A stretch of 64,000 nt of DNA, taken from positions 992,001 to 1,056,000 of the forward strand of contig NZ_VAWF01000001.1 of NCBI RefSeq assembly GCF_005869845.1, in the 5' to 3' direction. The notes under the pieces were generated by a model. That model saw only the letters and a program-made list of their open reading frames with translations, did no database searches and was not told the origin of the DNA. The translations under genes and the position numbers were made by a program. Position 1 is the stretch's first letter; every line of letters starts with the position of its first letter. Below, piece by piece: positions 1 through 8,278 of the stretch. Origin of the DNA: Fodinibius saliphilus (GTDB lineage: Bacteria; Bacteroidota; Rhodothermia; Balneolales; Balneolaceae).

Positions 1-770
1 AAAAGATAACACTGGGTAATTTGGAGTTGGAAAATGATGCTTATTGGTTTTTTGACACGAAGGATGACATTGAAAATAAATGGTCAAAATTCTTAGCACA
101 AAAACCTGATGTTGTAAAAGTATACCTTACATACGTTTCTAAAGGCTTAAAAAAGGATGAATGTTATGGACTTTGTCCTGATGTTCTGAAAGCTATCGTG
201 GATAGTGCTCATAGCAACGGCACGGAAGTTTTTGCTCATGTTAATACAGCATCTGATGTTAATTTCGCCCTCGATGCAAAGGTGGATGTTTTGGCTCATC
301 TTCCCAGCGGCAATGATGGTATAGGTGTAGAGCAACAGGAATTCTGGCTGGACGACAAGACAATAGCAAAAGCGGGCAAACAGAATATTACTGTAATTCC
401 AACCGCATCAAAACTTATTGAAGGTGCCGACCCCGACACCCTGAAAGAAGAAATTGCTCGTCAACAAAAACAATTGCGGGATTTACACAAAGCCGGAGCC
501 CAAATTGCATTGGGAGCAGATGAATGGAGAAAAACTGTATTATTTGAAGCCATATATATTCAAAAATATGAGATATTCAATAATATAGAATTGCTAAATA
601 TATTATCTACAACAACACCCAAGACTATTTTTCCCGATCGAAAAATTGGTCATTTGAGCAAAGGATATGAAGGAAGTTTTATAGCTTTAAATTGTAATCC
701 AGTTGAAAAGTTTGAATGTGTAAAAGCTATCTCTCAAGGAGTAAAAGAAGGAAATATGGTCATTAAATAA
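1..770 (+). CDS. Amidohydrolase family protein, C-terminal part (5' end outside window)
   Basis: The reading frame is open to the left window edge, so the N-terminal third, including the first HxH metal motif, is missing. The visible 250 residues look like the C-terminal half of an imidazolonepropionase/prolidase-like amidohydrolase TIM barrel. Likely metal ligands are the Lys of VVKVYL (candidate carboxylated lysine), the His of FAHVN, the His of LAHLP and the Asp of LGADEW. The end (SKGYEGSFIALNCNP) matches the usual closing beta strand where such enzymes read 'G..AD...L..nP'. Substrate cannot be told from sequence. The gene is the first visible cassette of the array, and an attC-like site starts 13 bases after its stop. 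A second, complete amidohydrolase lies at 17677-19110 but is not closely similar by eye. Confidence 0.8.
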   Translation, partial: KITLGNLELENDAYWFFDTKDDIENKWSKFLAQKPDVVKVYLTYVSKGLKKDECYGLCPDVLKAIVDSAHSNGTEVFAHVNTASDVNFALDAKVDVLAHLPSGNDGIGVEQQEFWLDDKTIAKAGKQNITVIPTASKLIEGADPDTLKEEIARQQKQLRDLHKAGAQIALGADEWRKTVLFEAIYIQKYEIFNNIELLNILSTTTPKTIFPDRKIGHLSKGYEGSFIALNCNPVEKFECVKAISQGVKEGNMVIK

Positions 771-782
771 AACGCTAAAGTG

Positions 783-906
783 ATATAACCTGTGCATTAA
801 GTGAACGCAACTAGCCTGAGCCTTGCTTGGTCTAAAGTTTTAAGCTACAATGTAATTCATCAACAATTTCAAGGAGCAAATCACGCCGCTTATCCCGAAG
901 TTATAC
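783..906 (+). repeat. attC-like site 1
   Basis: R''-like box ATATAAC (783-789) and R'-like box GTTATAC (900-906) pair at 6 of 7 positions and enclose 124 bp. Inside R'' lies GCATTAAGTGAACGC, matched on the other side by an imperfect complement near CCGCTTATC. The same GCATTAAG block occurs after the R'' boxes at 6232, 7495 and 8134. The site separates the amidohydrolase from the next cassette, whose first bases after the presumed cut are TTATAC. Confidence 0.6.
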
Positions 907-939
907 GGTAATTTTAAACCCTAACTATCATTAAGTGCC

Positions 940-2064
940 ATGAAGAAACTCAGTATTTTAATCGTATTATCAATATTCTGCTTTTCTACTGGAAATGCCC
1001 AAAAATTAATTGATCTACCAACCGCACCAAGAGTGGATACAACTAATGCTGAAGTCAAAAAAGTTTACAAGCTTTGGCAAAAACATTTAAGTCATCAGCC
1101 AAATAAAATCTATGACAATCCATATTGGTCAGAGCAACAAAAAGAAAAATGGCATGATTATGATATTTCTCGAAGATGGACTTATGGATATGAGTTGGCA
1201 AATGGAATGAACCTACATAATACCTTTGGTCTAAAACCAAGAGTGTTAAGTATCGAGAAACAGGAAAATAAATATGCTATAAAAACACTTTACGCTCCTA
1301 ATAATCTTGAAAAATCCCAAGAGATCTATTCTATTCAACGAGTATATGCTGGTAAGGAATATGGAGAATGGAAACTATTCAGTGCCCTTCCCATTCTAAC
1401 TGATGATTGGCAACACAAACAAGTTGGAGATATTGAATACATCTATCCACCAAACTTTACCTTCGATAAAAATGAAGCTCAAGATTCAGCGAACTTTGTT
1501 GAACGCCTGAAAAATAAATTCGATATCACTATTGATGACCCTATAAATTATTACTTGGCTCCAAGCTTTATGGAAATGGCAAAAATCAGTGGCTTAGATT
1601 ATGCCTGGGATGGAAATGATGGGCGTGGATATCCCCAAAATAATCAGGTATTTGTTGGTACAGGATCAGAAAAATATCCCCATGAATTAGTGCATACTAT
1701 TTTTAAAGATTATGAACTAAGTACTTTTATTGACGAAGGTCTTGCAACCTATTATGGCGGAATGGGACAAAAACCTTTTAATAAGCTGATTCAATCAGTT
1801 GCTGAAAAAATAAATTCTAATGAGTCTCTGACATTAGACAAAGTTTTAACTGGACAAAGAATTTCTTCCCAGATGTATTACGTTAGTGGGGCTGTTTTAA
1901 TAAAAGCAGCCGAAGAAAAAGGCGGTAGTCAAGCAGTTAAAGATTTTCTTAAACAAGCATCCAGTAAAGAAGGAATTTTCAATGCTATGAGCCAAGTTTT
2001 AGGAGTTCAAAAAGATGATGCTAATAATTTTTGGCGTAAGAAAGTTCGAGAATTTGGCACTTAA
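940..2064 (+). CDS. Secreted HEXXH zinc-metallopeptidase-like protein
   Basis: The 374-residue product begins with a clear Sec signal peptide (MKKLSILIVLSIFCFSTGNA, cut before Q). Near residue 247 it has HELVH, a full HEXXH zinc motif. About 17 residues later comes DEGLATYY, which fits the gluzincin third-ligand pattern 'EGxAxY' seen in M1/M61-type peptidases. This predicts a periplasmic or exported zinc peptidase-like fold, with Glu of HELVH as general base. I do not recognise the exact family, and no other domain is evident. It is the sole gene of its cassette, with an attC-like box 8 bases after its stop. The ATG at 940 is chosen because the signal peptide starts there. Confidence 0.75.
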   Translation: MKKLSILIVLSIFCFSTGNAQKLIDLPTAPRVDTTNAEVKKVYKLWQKHLSHQPNKIYDNPYWSEQQKEKWHDYDISRRWTYGYELANGMNLHNTFGLKPRVLSIEKQENKYAIKTLYAPNNLEKSQEIYSIQRVYAGKEYGEWKLFSALPILTDDWQHKQVGDIEYIYPPNFTFDKNEAQDSANFVERLKNKFDITIDDPINYYLAPSFMEMAKISGLDYAWDGNDGRGYPQNNQVFVGTGSEKYPHELVHTIFKDYELSTFIDEGLATYYGGMGQKPFNKLIQSVAEKINSNESLTLDKVLTGQRISSQMYYVSGAVLIKAAEEKGGSQAVKDFLKQASSKEGIFNAMSQVLGVQKDDANNFWRKKVREFGT

Positions 2065-2071
2065 AAATTGC

Positions 2072-2169
2072 GTATAACCCCTTTAAAAAGGAAAATGTCA
2101 AGCAGACAGTCCTCACCCAGCGTATTTTGACACTTATTTCATAAATCCTACATCTATAACCAGTTACTG
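2072..2169 (+). repeat. attC-like site 2
   Basis: R'' GTATAAC (2072-2078) is the exact reverse complement of GTTATAC at 900-906, the start of the same cassette. The site continues with CCCCTTTAAAAAGGAAAA, a block also found at 5142-5159, and ATGTCAAGCAGACAG, found again near 8806. The right end is less certain; the best R' candidate is GTTACTG at 2163-2169. Confidence 0.6.
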
Positions 2170-2584
2170 GCAACCGGTTTCGGTTGATCACGTTCGGATT
2201 ACCTGCCACACCGTTTATAATTAACGCAAGTTTGAGATAACGATGGTAAGAATAATGGAATATGTCACATTGAGCGAAATGTGCTTTGGGCTTCGTTCCG
2301 ATCAAAAAACGGTAGAAACAGAGCCTGTCTGCCTACGTAGGCAGACTCTAACTGACGATACTCATTTCTTTTTTCGCGAACTCACCTTATACTATTCAAT
2401 TAATAACATTAGCCCCGTTCATTCGAGGCCGTTAACCCCTTATTTGAGCACAATGGCGCGACCAGTCCATAATCAACAGCCCCTTTCAATTCGAGACGGT
2501 TTTGAGTTGCAGGGTATCCGTTCAGGCGCCATACTGTGGGCTCAATCCGGAGACGGCCCGTAGTTCTCTTTCATACCGAGCCAT
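2170..2584 (+). other. Gene-less stretch between cassettes
   Basis: No convincing coding frame is seen here. It holds a short perfect palindrome around 2325-2345 (GCCTGTCTGCCTACGTAGGC), and a possible second attC-like pair, CTCTAAC (2346-2352) with GTTAACC (2431-2437), which do not pair well. Base composition rises towards 2440-2584 and joins the GC-rich gene that follows. It may therefore contain a decayed or ORF-less cassette and the leader of the next one. Confidence 0.4.
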
Positions 2585-3922
2585 ATGCATCATTCAACCA
2601 CACTACCCTTGATACACGATTTCGCGAAGAGACATCAAAATACCAGAACCGCGGTATGTCTGATAGTACTTTTATGGTTCTGTGCTGCCGTCGGTCCGGT
2701 GGCAGCACAGGAGGTCGAAATGGAACCACCATCCCGGCTTGCCCTCTTCCTCGACTGTGATTTCTGCGATGAGACATTCATACGGCAAGAGATGCCCTAT
2801 CTGGATCATGTCCGTGACCGTGAAGTCGCTGATGTTCACGTCCTCGTCACCCGCGAGGGCACGGGATCAGGTGGAGAGGCCTGGACTATCGACGTCATCG
2901 GCCTGGACATCTTCGACGGGCTGGATTTATCGACCGTCTTCAACACACCTGCCAATGCCACTGAGGCCGTAGAGCGGAACGAATTCCTTCGAACCCTCGA
3001 AGCCGCGCTCGTGCCGTACCTTTTACAGACTCCCATGCGCGAGCGGCTGAATGTGAGCATTGCCCCATCCGAAGTGGACACCGTCGAGCAGACGCAGACA
3101 ACGGAAGATCCCTGGAACCATTGGACGATCGAGATCTATGCCGACGGCAGTGCCGACTTCGAGTCCCAGCAGCGCTCATTAGACACCCGTTACGGGGTGT
3201 ACGTCGGCCGCGTGACTAAGGAATGGAAGCTTCAGTTTCGTCCCTTCTTCAATTACAACTACGACCGATTCGAACGTGAGGAAGGGACGATCACGAGCTC
3301 GTCCCGACGCGACGGTTTCACCAGCTATGCCATACGGAGCATCTCGCCTCACTGGTCCGTCGGTGCCTACGGAGATGTTCTTACCTCGACGTTCTCCAAC
3401 GTGGACTGGCGTTACCGTTTTATGGGCGCAGCGGAGTGGAGCCTCTACCCTTACCGTGAGTCGAATCGGCGACAGCTGACGGTTGCTTATCGCCTTGGCG
3501 GCTCGCACATCACCTATAGAGACACGACGATCTACAATGAAATCGAACAATTGCTTCCACAGCATCTCCTTAACGCCGAATACAAAGTCGTCCAACCATG
3601 GGGAGGGATCGAAATAGGTGTCAAAGGCTCCCAGTACCTGCACGATCTGTCGCGCCATAGCCTTCAGTTTGATGCGGAGTTCGAAATTCGCGTTACGAGG
3701 GGCCTTTCCGTCGAGGTTGGCGGTTTCCTCGAACTCATTCACGACCAGATCAACCTCCCAAAGGGTAACGCAGGTCTGGAAGAGGTGCTCCTGCGACGCA
3801 GACAGCTCGAAACCAACTACGAGGCGGGCATTAGCTTCGGGTTCCGCTACCGCTTTGGCTCGCTGCTCAACAACGTTGTTAACACGCGTTTCGGAGGTAT
3901 CGGCAATCGGGACCGATTCTGA
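2585..3922 (+). CDS. GC-rich conserved hypothetical, likely outer-membrane beta-barrel protein
   Basis: The 445-residue product has a long hydrophilic start, then a signal peptide core (CLIVLLWFCAAVGPVAAQ). The first mature segment reads LFLDCDFCDETFIRQEMPYL, then ADVHVLVT. I recall this 'LDC..CD..-IR.E...V.DR..ADVHVLVT' opening from uncharacterised exported proteins of several Gram-negative phyla, but no function is known to me. From about residue 180 to the end, alternating aromatic/hydrophobic strands (YGVYVGRVTKEWKLQFRPFF, RYRFMGAAEWSLYPY, EAGISFGFRYRFGSLLN) suggest a beta barrel. Base composition is about 55% GC in sampled rows, against 32-40% in its neighbours, so recent transfer is likely. 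Antisense frames inside it are GC artefacts. Confidence 0.7.
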   Translation: MHHSTTLPLIHDFAKRHQNTRTAVCLIVLLWFCAAVGPVAAQEVEMEPPSRLALFLDCDFCDETFIRQEMPYLDHVRDREVADVHVLVTREGTGSGGEAWTIDVIGLDIFDGLDLSTVFNTPANATEAVERNEFLRTLEAALVPYLLQTPMRERLNVSIAPSEVDTVEQTQTTEDPWNHWTIEIYADGSADFESQQRSLDTRYGVYVGRVTKEWKLQFRPFFNYNYDRFEREEGTITSSSRRDGFTSYAIRSISPHWSVGAYGDVLTSTFSNVDWRYRFMGAAEWSLYPYRESNRRQLTVAYRLGGSHITYRDTTIYNEIEQLLPQHLLNAEYKVVQPWGGIEIGVKGSQYLHDLSRHSLQFDAEFEIRVTRGLSVEVGGFLELIHDQINLPKGNAGLEEVLLRRRQLETNYEAGISFGFRYRFGSLLNNVVNTRFGGIGNRDRF

Positions 3923-4004
3923 CCTGCGGACTGTAACGCGGTCTCCGACCGGCTCGAAAGCCATAGCCACGACCCTGCGGAAGCAGGCTTACGAGTCTCT
4001 TTTT

Positions 4005-4160
4005 GATCGGCAGAAAAAAGTCGCTTAATACTTGCAAAAGTCATAGCATTCAAATGGACAGGACTCGGCCGTTGTTTTCAACCTCCTCCTTGCAGTTCCG
4101 GATTTGCATGTTAAATTGGGAGAGTAATCTTCCTGCCATTTAAGCGCTGGGCCGTTAGGC
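4005..4160 (+). repeat. attC-like site 3 (R'' degraded)
   Basis: The right end is a textbook R' box, GTTAGGC (4154-4160), preceded by TTTAAGCGCTGGGCC. Its inner L-box complement is seen at about 4019-4033 (TCGCTTAATACTTGCA). The expected R'' just left of that reads CAGAAAA rather than GCCTAAC, so it is decayed or misplaced. GTTAGGC exactly complements the R'' at 5135-5141 of the following cassette. The stretch 3923-4004 is a GC-rich tail of the preceding gene without a recognisable element. Confidence 0.45.
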
Positions 4161-4243
4161 CGCTCTTTCTCCTTAACCTGTAACCAGCTGCATTTACTTT
4201 CGTATATATTTGAAATCATCCCCCGGAAAATGATTAATCATTA

Positions 4244-5095
4244 ATGAAACATTTCAAGAAATCACTCTTTTTTGCAGGTCTTTTACTATGGACGATTCTT
4301 CCAATCACTTTAAAAGCCCAACTTGGCAATGTCACCCAAAATGCAAAGGAAAAGCCAAAGCTTGTCATTTTGGGTACCTACCATATGGCAACAACAACCA
4401 GTAATGTCATTAATACAGATGTGGATGATGTAACTACTCCTGAAAGGCAACGGGAGATACTTGAACTGATGGACAAGCTAAAAAAATTCAAACCTACTAA
4501 AATAGCCCTGGAATGTGACTATGAAGTAAATGATAAAGCACAAAAACAATACAAGGATTATTTGGCAGGAGACTTTGAGTTGACAAGAAATGAAGTTCAT
4601 CAAATTGGATTTCGGCTGGGAAAAGAATTAGGCCATAAAAAAATATACTGCATTGACTGGGGTATTTTCCCAGATGATCCCCTATACAATTATGAAACCT
4701 ATTCAAGGCAGCACCCTGATTTGAATCAATATCTAAATGAACTGTATAAAAATAATGAAGAGAAAGCCACCAGAGCTGCAGAAAGAATAGCATCCCGCTC
4801 TATTGTTGATAACCTGATCGCCATCAATCATCCCGACAGTATTGAGAAGGATCATCAGGAGTATTTTAAATTCCTACGCATCGGGAAAGGGGATGAATAT
4901 GTTGGTGCTAACTATTTATCGTGGTGGTACAGCCGAAATTTAAAGATTTTAATGAATATTATTCGATTCACCGAATCTTCCGAGGATCATATTTTGGTAG
5001 TTTATGGCTCAGGGCATAATAAACTGTTGAATCAATTGGCCAAGGAATCTGCTTTTTATGAAGTTGAAAGTCCATTAAAATATCTTAGAGATTAA
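4244..5095 (+). CDS. DUF5694 domain protein, secreted
   Basis: The 283-residue protein has an N-terminal signal peptide (FFAGLLLWTILPITLKAQ). The mature part begins KPKLVILGTYHMATTTSNV. 'LGTYHMA/F' followed by DDVTTPERQREI and KPTKIALE is the hallmark of the DUF5694 family, which is distantly TraB/PrgY-like and has no established biochemical activity. Later landmarks are YCIDWGIFPDDPLYNY, GANYLSWWYSRNLKI and the C-terminal VYGSGHNKLL, also typical of the family. Length fits a complete member. It is alone in its cassette, bounded by GTTAGGC (4154) and GCCTAAC (5135). Confidence 0.85.
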   Translation: MKHFKKSLFFAGLLLWTILPITLKAQLGNVTQNAKEKPKLVILGTYHMATTTSNVINTDVDDVTTPERQREILELMDKLKKFKPTKIALECDYEVNDKAQKQYKDYLAGDFELTRNEVHQIGFRLGKELGHKKIYCIDWGIFPDDPLYNYETYSRQHPDLNQYLNELYKNNEEKATRAAERIASRSIVDNLIAINHPDSIEKDHQEYFKFLRIGKGDEYVGANYLSWWYSRNLKILMNIIRFTESSEDHILVVYGSGHNKLLNQLAKESAFYEVESPLKYLRD

Positions 5096-5134
5096 AAGTT
5101 ATCCAATTTGTAATTTTAATCCCCAGTGATAACT

Positions 5135-5224
5135 GCCTAACCCCCTTAAAAAGGAAAATAACAATCCGCCGGCCGGCGGACAGGCCTCGCCAATTCTTGC
5201 CAACCTCTCTTTTTATAGTTACTC
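5135..5224 (+). repeat. attC-like site 4
   Basis: R'' GCCTAAC (5135-5141) pairs perfectly with GTTAGGC at the start of its own cassette (4154-4160). It continues CCCCCTTAAAAAGGAAAA, shared with the site at 2072. The centre is a 14-bp perfect palindrome CCGCCGGCCGGCGG, then GGACAGGC and CTTGCCAACCT, shared with the sites at 6232 and 7495. The likely R' is GTTACTC (5218-5224), preceded by CTTTTTATA, which complements the TTAAAAAGG block. Confidence 0.65.
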
Positions 5225-5338
5225 TTTTATAGGTAATCAATACAACACTATGATGCCTGCAGCTTATTTGCAAGGTCTTGATTTAAACTATTGATCAGTT
5301 GCGTAAAATCATTCATCAACTAAGTGATCAGTTTTGCT

Positions 5339-6235
5339 ATGAAAAAAGCAATGAAAATCGTGCTAATCATTCTTAGCCTAATAATATTAATAGTTGGATA
5401 TTTTTATTGGAAGGGCTATCAGTTAAAAAAAGGATATGAGGCAAATGAAATTCAATATACCAAGAAACGATTACCAGCAGATATTAACTTTCCGAAATCT
5501 ATAGACTCTACCCTCATCTCCAGAGGCAAAAGGCTTTCAAACACTTTACACTGCACGTACTGTCACGGTGACCTGCTCCAAGGAAGAGAAACCGAAGAAC
5601 GTGTAAGTCCTAACCTGACAAAAGTGCGACATCAATACAGCAATGCTGAACTTGTTAAAGCTATTCGGTATGGCATAAACAAAGATGGTGCATTGATTGG
5701 TGGAGATATGCCTTCTGCTGAGTCGTACTATCATCTAAATGATACCGACATAAAAGCTATAGTTGCCTATATCAGAAGTCTTCCCAACCTCAGTAATGAA
5801 AATATTCCTTCTACTTACGGAAATAAAAATGGAACTAGTATCTTCGATTTAATTCGCGGAGGATATGCTAATGTATTTTTGGGCTGGGAACCGAATGTCG
5901 ATGAATTTGTCTATTCGTCTCCCCGACCAGCTTATCCCAGTGACGGAATTATGCGCTACGGGCAATATCTAAGCCAGACTCATTGTGCCCGTTGCCACGG
6001 GGAAAACTTATCCGGTGAAAATGGATACTGGGAAACAGCTGATTTAGCCGTTGGAGCTGGTTATTCCTTAGATCAATTTGAAAGGTTACTTCGTGAGGGA
6101 AAGGCACTTGGAGATCGGGATATTGGGTTTATGACGAAACTCGCCAAGGGATACCTCTCACACCTTACCGATTCGGAAATACAAGCAATCCATTCCTATC
6201 TAAAGAAAAGAGCTGATAGTAGTAGGGAAAATTAA
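5339..6235 (+). CDS. Membrane-anchored di-haem cytochrome c
   Basis: The 298-residue protein starts with a membrane anchor/signal segment (IVLIILSLIILIVGYFYW). It has two cytochrome c modules with CxxCH haem sites: CTYCHGD near residue 66 and CARCHGE near residue 216. Each is followed by a distal Met candidate (GGDMPS; IGFMTKL). It probably carries electrons in the periplasm while anchored in the inner membrane, and the partner enzyme is not encoded nearby. An in-frame GTG exists at 5324, but the ATG at 5339 directly precedes the hydrophobic segment and is preferred. As a cassette gene it stands alone between attC-like sites, so its neighbours say nothing about its partner. Confidence 0.85.
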   Translation: MKKAMKIVLIILSLIILIVGYFYWKGYQLKKGYEANEIQYTKKRLPADINFPKSIDSTLISRGKRLSNTLHCTYCHGDLLQGRETEERVSPNLTKVRHQYSNAELVKAIRYGINKDGALIGGDMPSAESYYHLNDTDIKAIVAYIRSLPNLSNENIPSTYGNKNGTSIFDLIRGGYANVFLGWEPNVDEFVYSSPRPAYPSDGIMRYGQYLSQTHCARCHGENLSGENGYWETADLAVGAGYSLDQFERLLREGKALGDRDIGFMTKLAKGYLSHLTDSEIQAIHSYLKKRADSSREN

Positions 6236-6389
6236 AAAAACGCGCATTAAGCGCACACGCTTCCCTCCTTCACCAAGATTTCGGAGGACAGGCTCCAAAA
6301 CTTGCCACCTTTTTGGCTTTTTCCCATTCCGTTCGTTATTTAATAAATCAACATTCATTGCGTGCGGGTATTACCTAACTTTGTTAGGT
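6232..6389 (+). repeat. attC-like site 5
   Basis: This 158-bp site matches the site at 7495-7652 almost base for base over about 115 bp (GCGCATTAAGCGCACACGC, then CACCAAGATTTCGGAGGACA, CTTGCCACCTT). Its R'' position reads TAAAAAA and overlaps the stop codon of the cytochrome gene, so it is decayed. Its R' is GTTAGGT (6383-6389), exactly complementary to ACCTAAC at 7495-7501. Just inside R' is another ACCTAAC (6373-6379), giving a local ACCTAAC-TTT-GTTAGGT hairpin. Confidence 0.65.
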
Positions 6390-6415
6390 GACTTTTTATT
6401 AAGGTCCAGATTAAA

Positions 6416-7513
6416 ATGACTTTTATACTGTTTATAGTTGGTTTAGCTTTTCTCATTCTAGGGGCGGAAGTACTGGTGCGCGGGGCATCGAAGATAGCTA
6501 CTGCCCTAGGTATTTCCCCGCTTATTATCGGTTTAACAGTAGTGGCATTCGGAACAAGTTCACCAGAATTGGCAATCAGTATCAATGGGGTTTTGTCAGG
6601 GCAGGCCGATATCTCATTAGGTAATGTAATCGGAAGCAACATATTTAATATCCTCTTTATTTTAGGCATTTCAGCGCTAATTACCCCACTCTACGTTACT
6701 AAACAGTTGATCCGTTTTGATGTGCCGCTTATGATCGGCCTATCGGTAGTATTATTTCTTGTTAGTTTAGATCAAACTATCAATTTTTTTGACGGCCTGT
6801 TATTGGTCATCGGCTTGCTATTTTATTTAATTGTTTTAGCAGTTTTAAGTTTTAAAAAAGGTTCTACAGAAAATAGATCCGATCGAAACTCTCTAGAGGA
6901 TCAAACTACCCAAGAAGAACTTAACTGGTTTAAAAATATAATTCTTGTAGCTGGAGGCCTGGCTTTATTGGTTTTAGGATCTCAATGGTTTGTCAACGGT
7001 GCAGTTAGTATCGCCAGCTATCTTGGCTTCAGTGAATTGATAATTGGCCTTACTATTGTTGCTGCAGGTACTTCAATGCCTGAAGTAGTAACATCGATTA
7101 TTGCAGCTATTCGAGGAGAGCGTGATATTGCCGTTGGAAACGTAGTAGGTAGTAATATTTTTAACATATTGAGTGTTATTGGGATATCTACTATTCTAGC
7201 CCCTTCAGGTATCCCAGTTTCAGAACCAATAATTGGGTATGATATCCCACTTATGATAGTGGTTGCAATAGCTTGTCTGCCTATATTCTTCACGGGTGGT
7301 ACAATCAATAGATGGGAAGGAGCATTATTTTTGAGTTACTACATTGCTTACACCTTATATCTTGCATTTAATGCAACTCAACATGACCTGCTCCCGATTT
7401 TTAATTATATAATGTTATATTTTGTAATTCCTTTAACAGTAATAACGATCATCGTAGTGGTGTTTCAGGAAATGGTTGGAAAGAGTAAAACGCCACCTAA
7501 CCAAGCGCATTAA
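6416..7513 (+). CDS. CaCA-family Na+/Ca2+ (cation/Ca2+) exchanger
   Basis: The 365-residue integral membrane protein has two homologous Na_Ca_ex halves. Each holds the alpha-repeat signature: GTSSPELAIS followed by LGNVIGSNIFNI in the first half, GTSMPEVVTS and VGNVVGSNIFNI in the second. The acidic residues in SPE/MPE and the Asn of GN..GSN are the known cation ligands in this family. About ten membrane segments are visible, with a hydrophilic loop (residues 150-172) between the halves. The YrbG-like architecture predicts calcium or other cation exchange at the inner membrane. A ring of attC-like sites encloses it. The last few residues overlap the start of the downstream site, as R'' lies at 7495-7501. 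Confidence 0.93.
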   Translation: MTFILFIVGLAFLILGAEVLVRGASKIATALGISPLIIGLTVVAFGTSSPELAISINGVLSGQADISLGNVIGSNIFNILFILGISALITPLYVTKQLIRFDVPLMIGLSVVLFLVSLDQTINFFDGLLLVIGLLFYLIVLAVLSFKKGSTENRSDRNSLEDQTTQEELNWFKNIILVAGGLALLVLGSQWFVNGAVSIASYLGFSELIIGLTIVAAGTSMPEVVTSIIAAIRGERDIAVGNVVGSNIFNILSVIGISTILAPSGIPVSEPIIGYDIPLMIVVAIACLPIFFTGGTINRWEGALFLSYYIAYTLYLAFNATQHDLLPIFNYIMLYFVIPLTVITIIVVVFQEMVGKSKTPPNQAH

Positions 7514-7652
7514 GCGCACACGCTTCCCTCCTTCACCAAGATTTCGGAGGACAGGCTTTAAAACTTGCCACCTTCTGGCTTTTTCCCTTTCTATTCATTA
7601 TTTATTAACTCAACATTCATCCGTGCGCACCTTATATGCAGGGGCGTTACCT
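7495..7652 (+). repeat. attC-like site 6
   Basis: R'' ACCTAAC (7495-7501) exactly complements GTTAGGT at the start of its cassette (6383-6389). It is followed by CAAGCGCATTAAGCGCAC, with an L-box partner GTGCGCACCTTATATGC near 7623-7639. The right end is GGGCGTTACCT, containing the R'-like GTTACCT (7646-7652) and the GCGTTA end common in attC sites. It has the same length and nearly the same sequence as the site at 6232-6389. Confidence 0.7.
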
Positions 7653-7672
7653 ATTTAAACCAAAGTAATGAG

Positions 7673-8131
7673 ATGCTAAATAAAATTTCTTTTCTTCTAT
7701 TCTTGATATTTCTAAGCGGATGTTATCCCTCTAAAAAAGTTATCAATTTAGACAATACGGATCGAATTGCCTGGCTTAACAATGAAATAAAGAATAAACA
7801 GGTGAAAATTAATCCACTAGAAGGAGAACAAATTACAACCTCCCAAGCAACAATTTCTGCTGATTCACTGTTTTATCAGAACTCGACACAGATGTCTATT
7901 CCCTTGCTAAACGTTAGATCTATTATTGTTTCACCTAAATTTAGCACCTCATCGATAATATCGTTCTCTTTATTGGGGATAGGCACTTACCAAATCTTAA
8001 CGGCTCCCGAGCCCCAAGGGTGGGAGTGCACTAAATGTCCAGGTGTAGCAATTATTTTAGGGGCAGTTGGAGTAACTTTGATCGGTAATACTGTTGAAAC
8101 AGATATTTATTACTTCAACAATACTGACTAA
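7673..8131 (+). CDS. Hypothetical lipoprotein
   Basis: The 152-residue product starts MLNKISFLLFLIFLSGC, a type II signal peptide with a lipobox (LSGC), so it should be lipid-anchored in the cell envelope. The body has a short beta-rich part (residues 20-90) and one or two hydrophobic, glycine-rich helices (IISFSLLGIGTYQIL; VAIILGAVGVTLIGNTV) around a CxxC pair in ECTKCPG. I do not recognise the family. An upstream in-frame region exists, but it lies inside the attC-like site, so the ATG at 7673 is taken as the start. Sole gene of its cassette. Confidence 0.65.
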   Translation: MLNKISFLLFLIFLSGCYPSKKVINLDNTDRIAWLNNEIKNKQVKINPLEGEQITTSQATISADSLFYQNSTQMSIPLLNVRSIIVSPKFSTSSIISFSLLGIGTYQILTAPEPQGWECTKCPGVAIILGAVGVTLIGNTVETDIYYFNNTD

Positions 8132-8133
8132 CC

Positions 8134-8251
8134 ACCTAACTATTGCATTAACAATTTATATGTACCCTTCCAATTTTGTTTTTGGGTACTATTTGGTAAA
8201 ATTTTGTGAGAAATACACTCCGTGTATCGGTTAAACACAAGAGCGTTATAC
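8134..8251 (+). repeat. attC-like site 7
   Basis: R'' ACCTAAC (8134-8140) lies 3 bases after the lipoprotein stop and is followed by TATTGCATTAAC, which recalls the GCATTAAG block of the other sites. The matching L-box complement is GGTTAAACAC near 8229. The right end GAGCGTTATAC carries the R'-like GTTATAC (8245-8251). The centre forms a stem TACCC...GGGTA. The R'' matches its cassette start (GTTACCT) at 5 of 7 bases. Confidence 0.6.
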
Positions 8252-8278
8252 CTACTTTATTTGAAATCAAGAGGCATT

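Noticed and set aside
2571-4053. Several long open frames antisense or out of frame to the GC-rich gene
   Set aside because: They appear because GC-rich DNA has few stop codons; none shows protein motifs, and the + frame at 2585-3922 has a signal peptide and coherent barrel strands.
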